A stretch of 64,000 nucleotides of DNA, from contig NZ_ANAH02000001.1 in NCBI RefSeq assembly GCF_000335475.2, positions 682,001-746,000 on the forward strand. The letters run 5' to 3'. The notes beneath the pieces are model-generated. The model ran no database searches. It saw nothing but the letters and a program-made list of their open reading frames with translations, and was not told where the DNA came from. A program made the translations under genes and the position numbers. Below are positions 62,838 to 64,000 of the stretch, one piece after another. Position 1 is the first letter of the stretch. Every line of letters begins with the position of its first letter. Source of the stretch: Cystobacter fuscus DSM 2262. Its GTDB lineage: Bacteria; Myxococcota; Myxococcia; Myxococcales; Myxococcaceae.

Positions 62838-64000
62838 ATTGAAAGTCCCGCCCCTGGGCGAGTCCATCACGGAAGCCGTCGTCGGCAAGTGGAACAAGAA
62901 GAAGGGTGAGTCCGTCTCCGTGGACGAGCCCCTCGTCGTCCTGGAGACCGACAAGGTCACCATCGACGTGCCCGCCCCCGCCGCCGGCGCCATCGCCACC
63001 ATCGCCTTCAAGGAAGGCGACAAGGTGCGCGTGGGTGATGTGCTCGGCACCATCGAGGCCGGTGGCGCCAGCGCCTCGGCTCCCGCGCCGCAGCAGGCCG
63101 CCGCTCCCGCTCCCGCTCCCGCCGCCGCGCCGGCCCCGAGCGCCGCCGCCGACACGCGCATCACGCCCACCGCCCGGAAGATCGTCGAGGAGAACAACCT
63201 CGACGTCGCCCAGCTCAAGGGCAGCGGCACCGGTGGCCGCATCATGAAGGAGGACGCGCTCGGTCAGCTCAGCCGTCCGGCCTCCGAGGCCCCCGCGCCC
63301 GCGCGCGCTCCGGCCCCCGCCGCTCCCTCCGGCCCCCGCCCCCGCGCGGACCGCGAGGAGCGCGTGAAGATGACGCCCCTGCGCCGCCGCGTCGCCGAGC
63401 GCCTGCTCCAGGCCCAGTCCAACGCCGCCATCCTCACCACCTTCAACGAGGTGGACATGGGCGAGGTGATGGACCTGCGCAAGCAGTACAACGAGAAGTT
63501 CCAGGCCAAGCACGGCGTGAAGCTCGGCTTCATGAGCTTCTTCGTGCGCGCCGCCATCGAGGCGCTCAAGACCTTCCCCCAGGTCAACGCGGAGATCGAG
63601 GGCGAGGACGTCGTCTTCAAGCGCTACTACGACATCGGCGTGGCGGTGAGCGGCGCGCGCGGACTCGTGGTCCCCGTGCTGCGCGACGCCGACACCCTGT
63701 CGCTCGCCGACATGGAGAAGAAGATCGGTGACTTCGGCGTCCGCGCCAAGAACGACAAGCTCACCCTGAGCGATCTGCAGGGCGGCACCTTCACCATCTC
63801 CAACGGGGGCACCTTCGGCTCCATGCTCTCCACCCCCATCCTCAACCCGCCCCAGACGGGCATCCTGGGGATGCACAACATCGTGGAGCGCCCCGTGGCC
63901 CGCAACGGCCAGGTCGTCATCCGGCCCATCATGTACCTCGCCCTCTCCTACGACCATCGCCTCATCGATGGCCGCGAGGCGGTGCAGTTCCTCGTGCGCA
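62827..64000 (+). CDS. sucB: Dihydrolipoamide succinyltransferase E2 (partial, runs off the end)
   Basis: 391 codons are visible of about 400-410. The lipoyl domain carries the lipoyl Lys43 in [10 protein letters not shown]; an Ala/Pro-rich linker follows; the peripheral subunit-binding domain is at about 118-155 ([16 protein letters not shown]); and the catalytic domain ends with the active-site [13 protein letters not shown] motif, which contains the catalytic His and Asp. It is co-transcribed with sucA with an 11-nt overlap. Only the last few residues lie outside the window. Confidence 0.95.
   Translation, partial: MAVELKVPPLGESITEAVVGKWNKKKGESVSVDEPLVVLETDKVTIDVPAPAAGAIATIAFKEGDKVRVGDVLGTIEAGGASASAPAPQQAAAPAPAPAAAPAPSAAADTRITPTARKIVEENNLDVAQLKGSGTGGRIMKEDALGQLSRPASEAPAPARAPAPAAPSGPRPRADREERVKMTPLRRRVAERLLQAQSNAAILTTFNEVDMGEVMDLRKQYNEKFQAKHGVKLGFMSFFVRAAIEALKTFPQVNAEIEGEDVVFKRYYDIGVAVSGARGLVVPVLRDADTLSLADMEKKIGDFGVRAKNDKLTLSDLQGGTFTISNGGTFGSMLSTPILNPPQTGILGMHNIVERPVARNGQVVIRPIMYLALSYDHRLIDGREAVQFLVR

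Noticed and set aside
59343-63245. A 1,300-codon open frame on the minus strand across sucA/sucB
   Set aside because: It is antisense to sucA and sucB; the sense strand has full family motifs, and the antisense product is low-complexity Val/Leu/Gly/His-rich sequence typical of high-GC shadow frames.

Overview
The window is high-GC, gene-dense chromosomal DNA, almost certainly from a myxobacterium of the Cystobacterineae (Archangium/Cystobacter/Myxococcus type). The supporting signs are a DUF2378 protein (a family largely restricted to myxobacteria), a CheA-REC hybrid kinase in a multi-fusion Che operon, a PilZ protein of the myxobacterial paralogous type, many lipoproteins with a Cys lipobox followed by low-complexity linkers, RCC1-repeat and PKD/nidogen-like secreted proteins, and strong G/C in third codon positions. 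I see no rRNA, tRNA or CRISPR array.

Layout. 1-230 is the end of an unidentified gene. 336-7465 (minus strand) is part of a type VI secretion operon in the transcription order tssK-tssL-tssM(short)-tssA-tssE-tssB-tssC. 7.7-14.7 kb carries separate metabolic and secreted-enzyme genes: a PHB-depolymerase-like lipoprotein, a nitrilase, a divergent MerR regulator/methyltransferase pair around a SoxR-box-like operator, a GH5 glucanase lipoprotein and a HugZ-like protein. 14.7-20.3 kb is a minus-strand group: a fused ethanolamine ammonia-lyase (EutB and EutC in one chain), a 2-oxoglutarate/Fe(II) hydroxylase, an FAD monooxygenase and an alpha/beta-hydrolase lacking its nucleophilic serine.

20.5-34.3 kb is the least stable part. 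It holds an IS66-type element with 15-bp inverted repeats and a frameshifted transposase, a shattered histidine kinase gene, a 21-repeat RCC1 lipoprotein, three further secreted proteins (one with a CxxCH haem motif, one a subtilisin-like protease), a DUF427 gene, and remnants of at least three other genes. One remnant is a mosaic of pieces of the two ABC permease genes that lie intact just downstream.

From 34.3 kb on the content is mostly conserved core: an ABC-2 exporter (two permeases plus ATPase), an Rsm22-type methyltransferase with a frameshift, SlyD, an M20 peptidase, a REC / GYF-PilZ / histidine kinase trio, a THUMP-type rRNA methyltransferase, an FNR-type reductase, a methyltransferase overlapping nfu, DUF2378, clpS-clpA, a complete chemosensory operon (REC, REC-CheW, CheR-TPR, CheW, CheA-REC, CheB, MCP), fabI, and sucA-sucB (sucB runs off the end).

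I do not see a clearly undescribed multi-gene system. The strongest leads are the EutB-EutC fusion with its oxygenase neighbours, the truncated proline-tailed TssM, the serine-less hydrolase, the 3 x 7 RCC1 protein and the repeated remnants around the IS66 zone.
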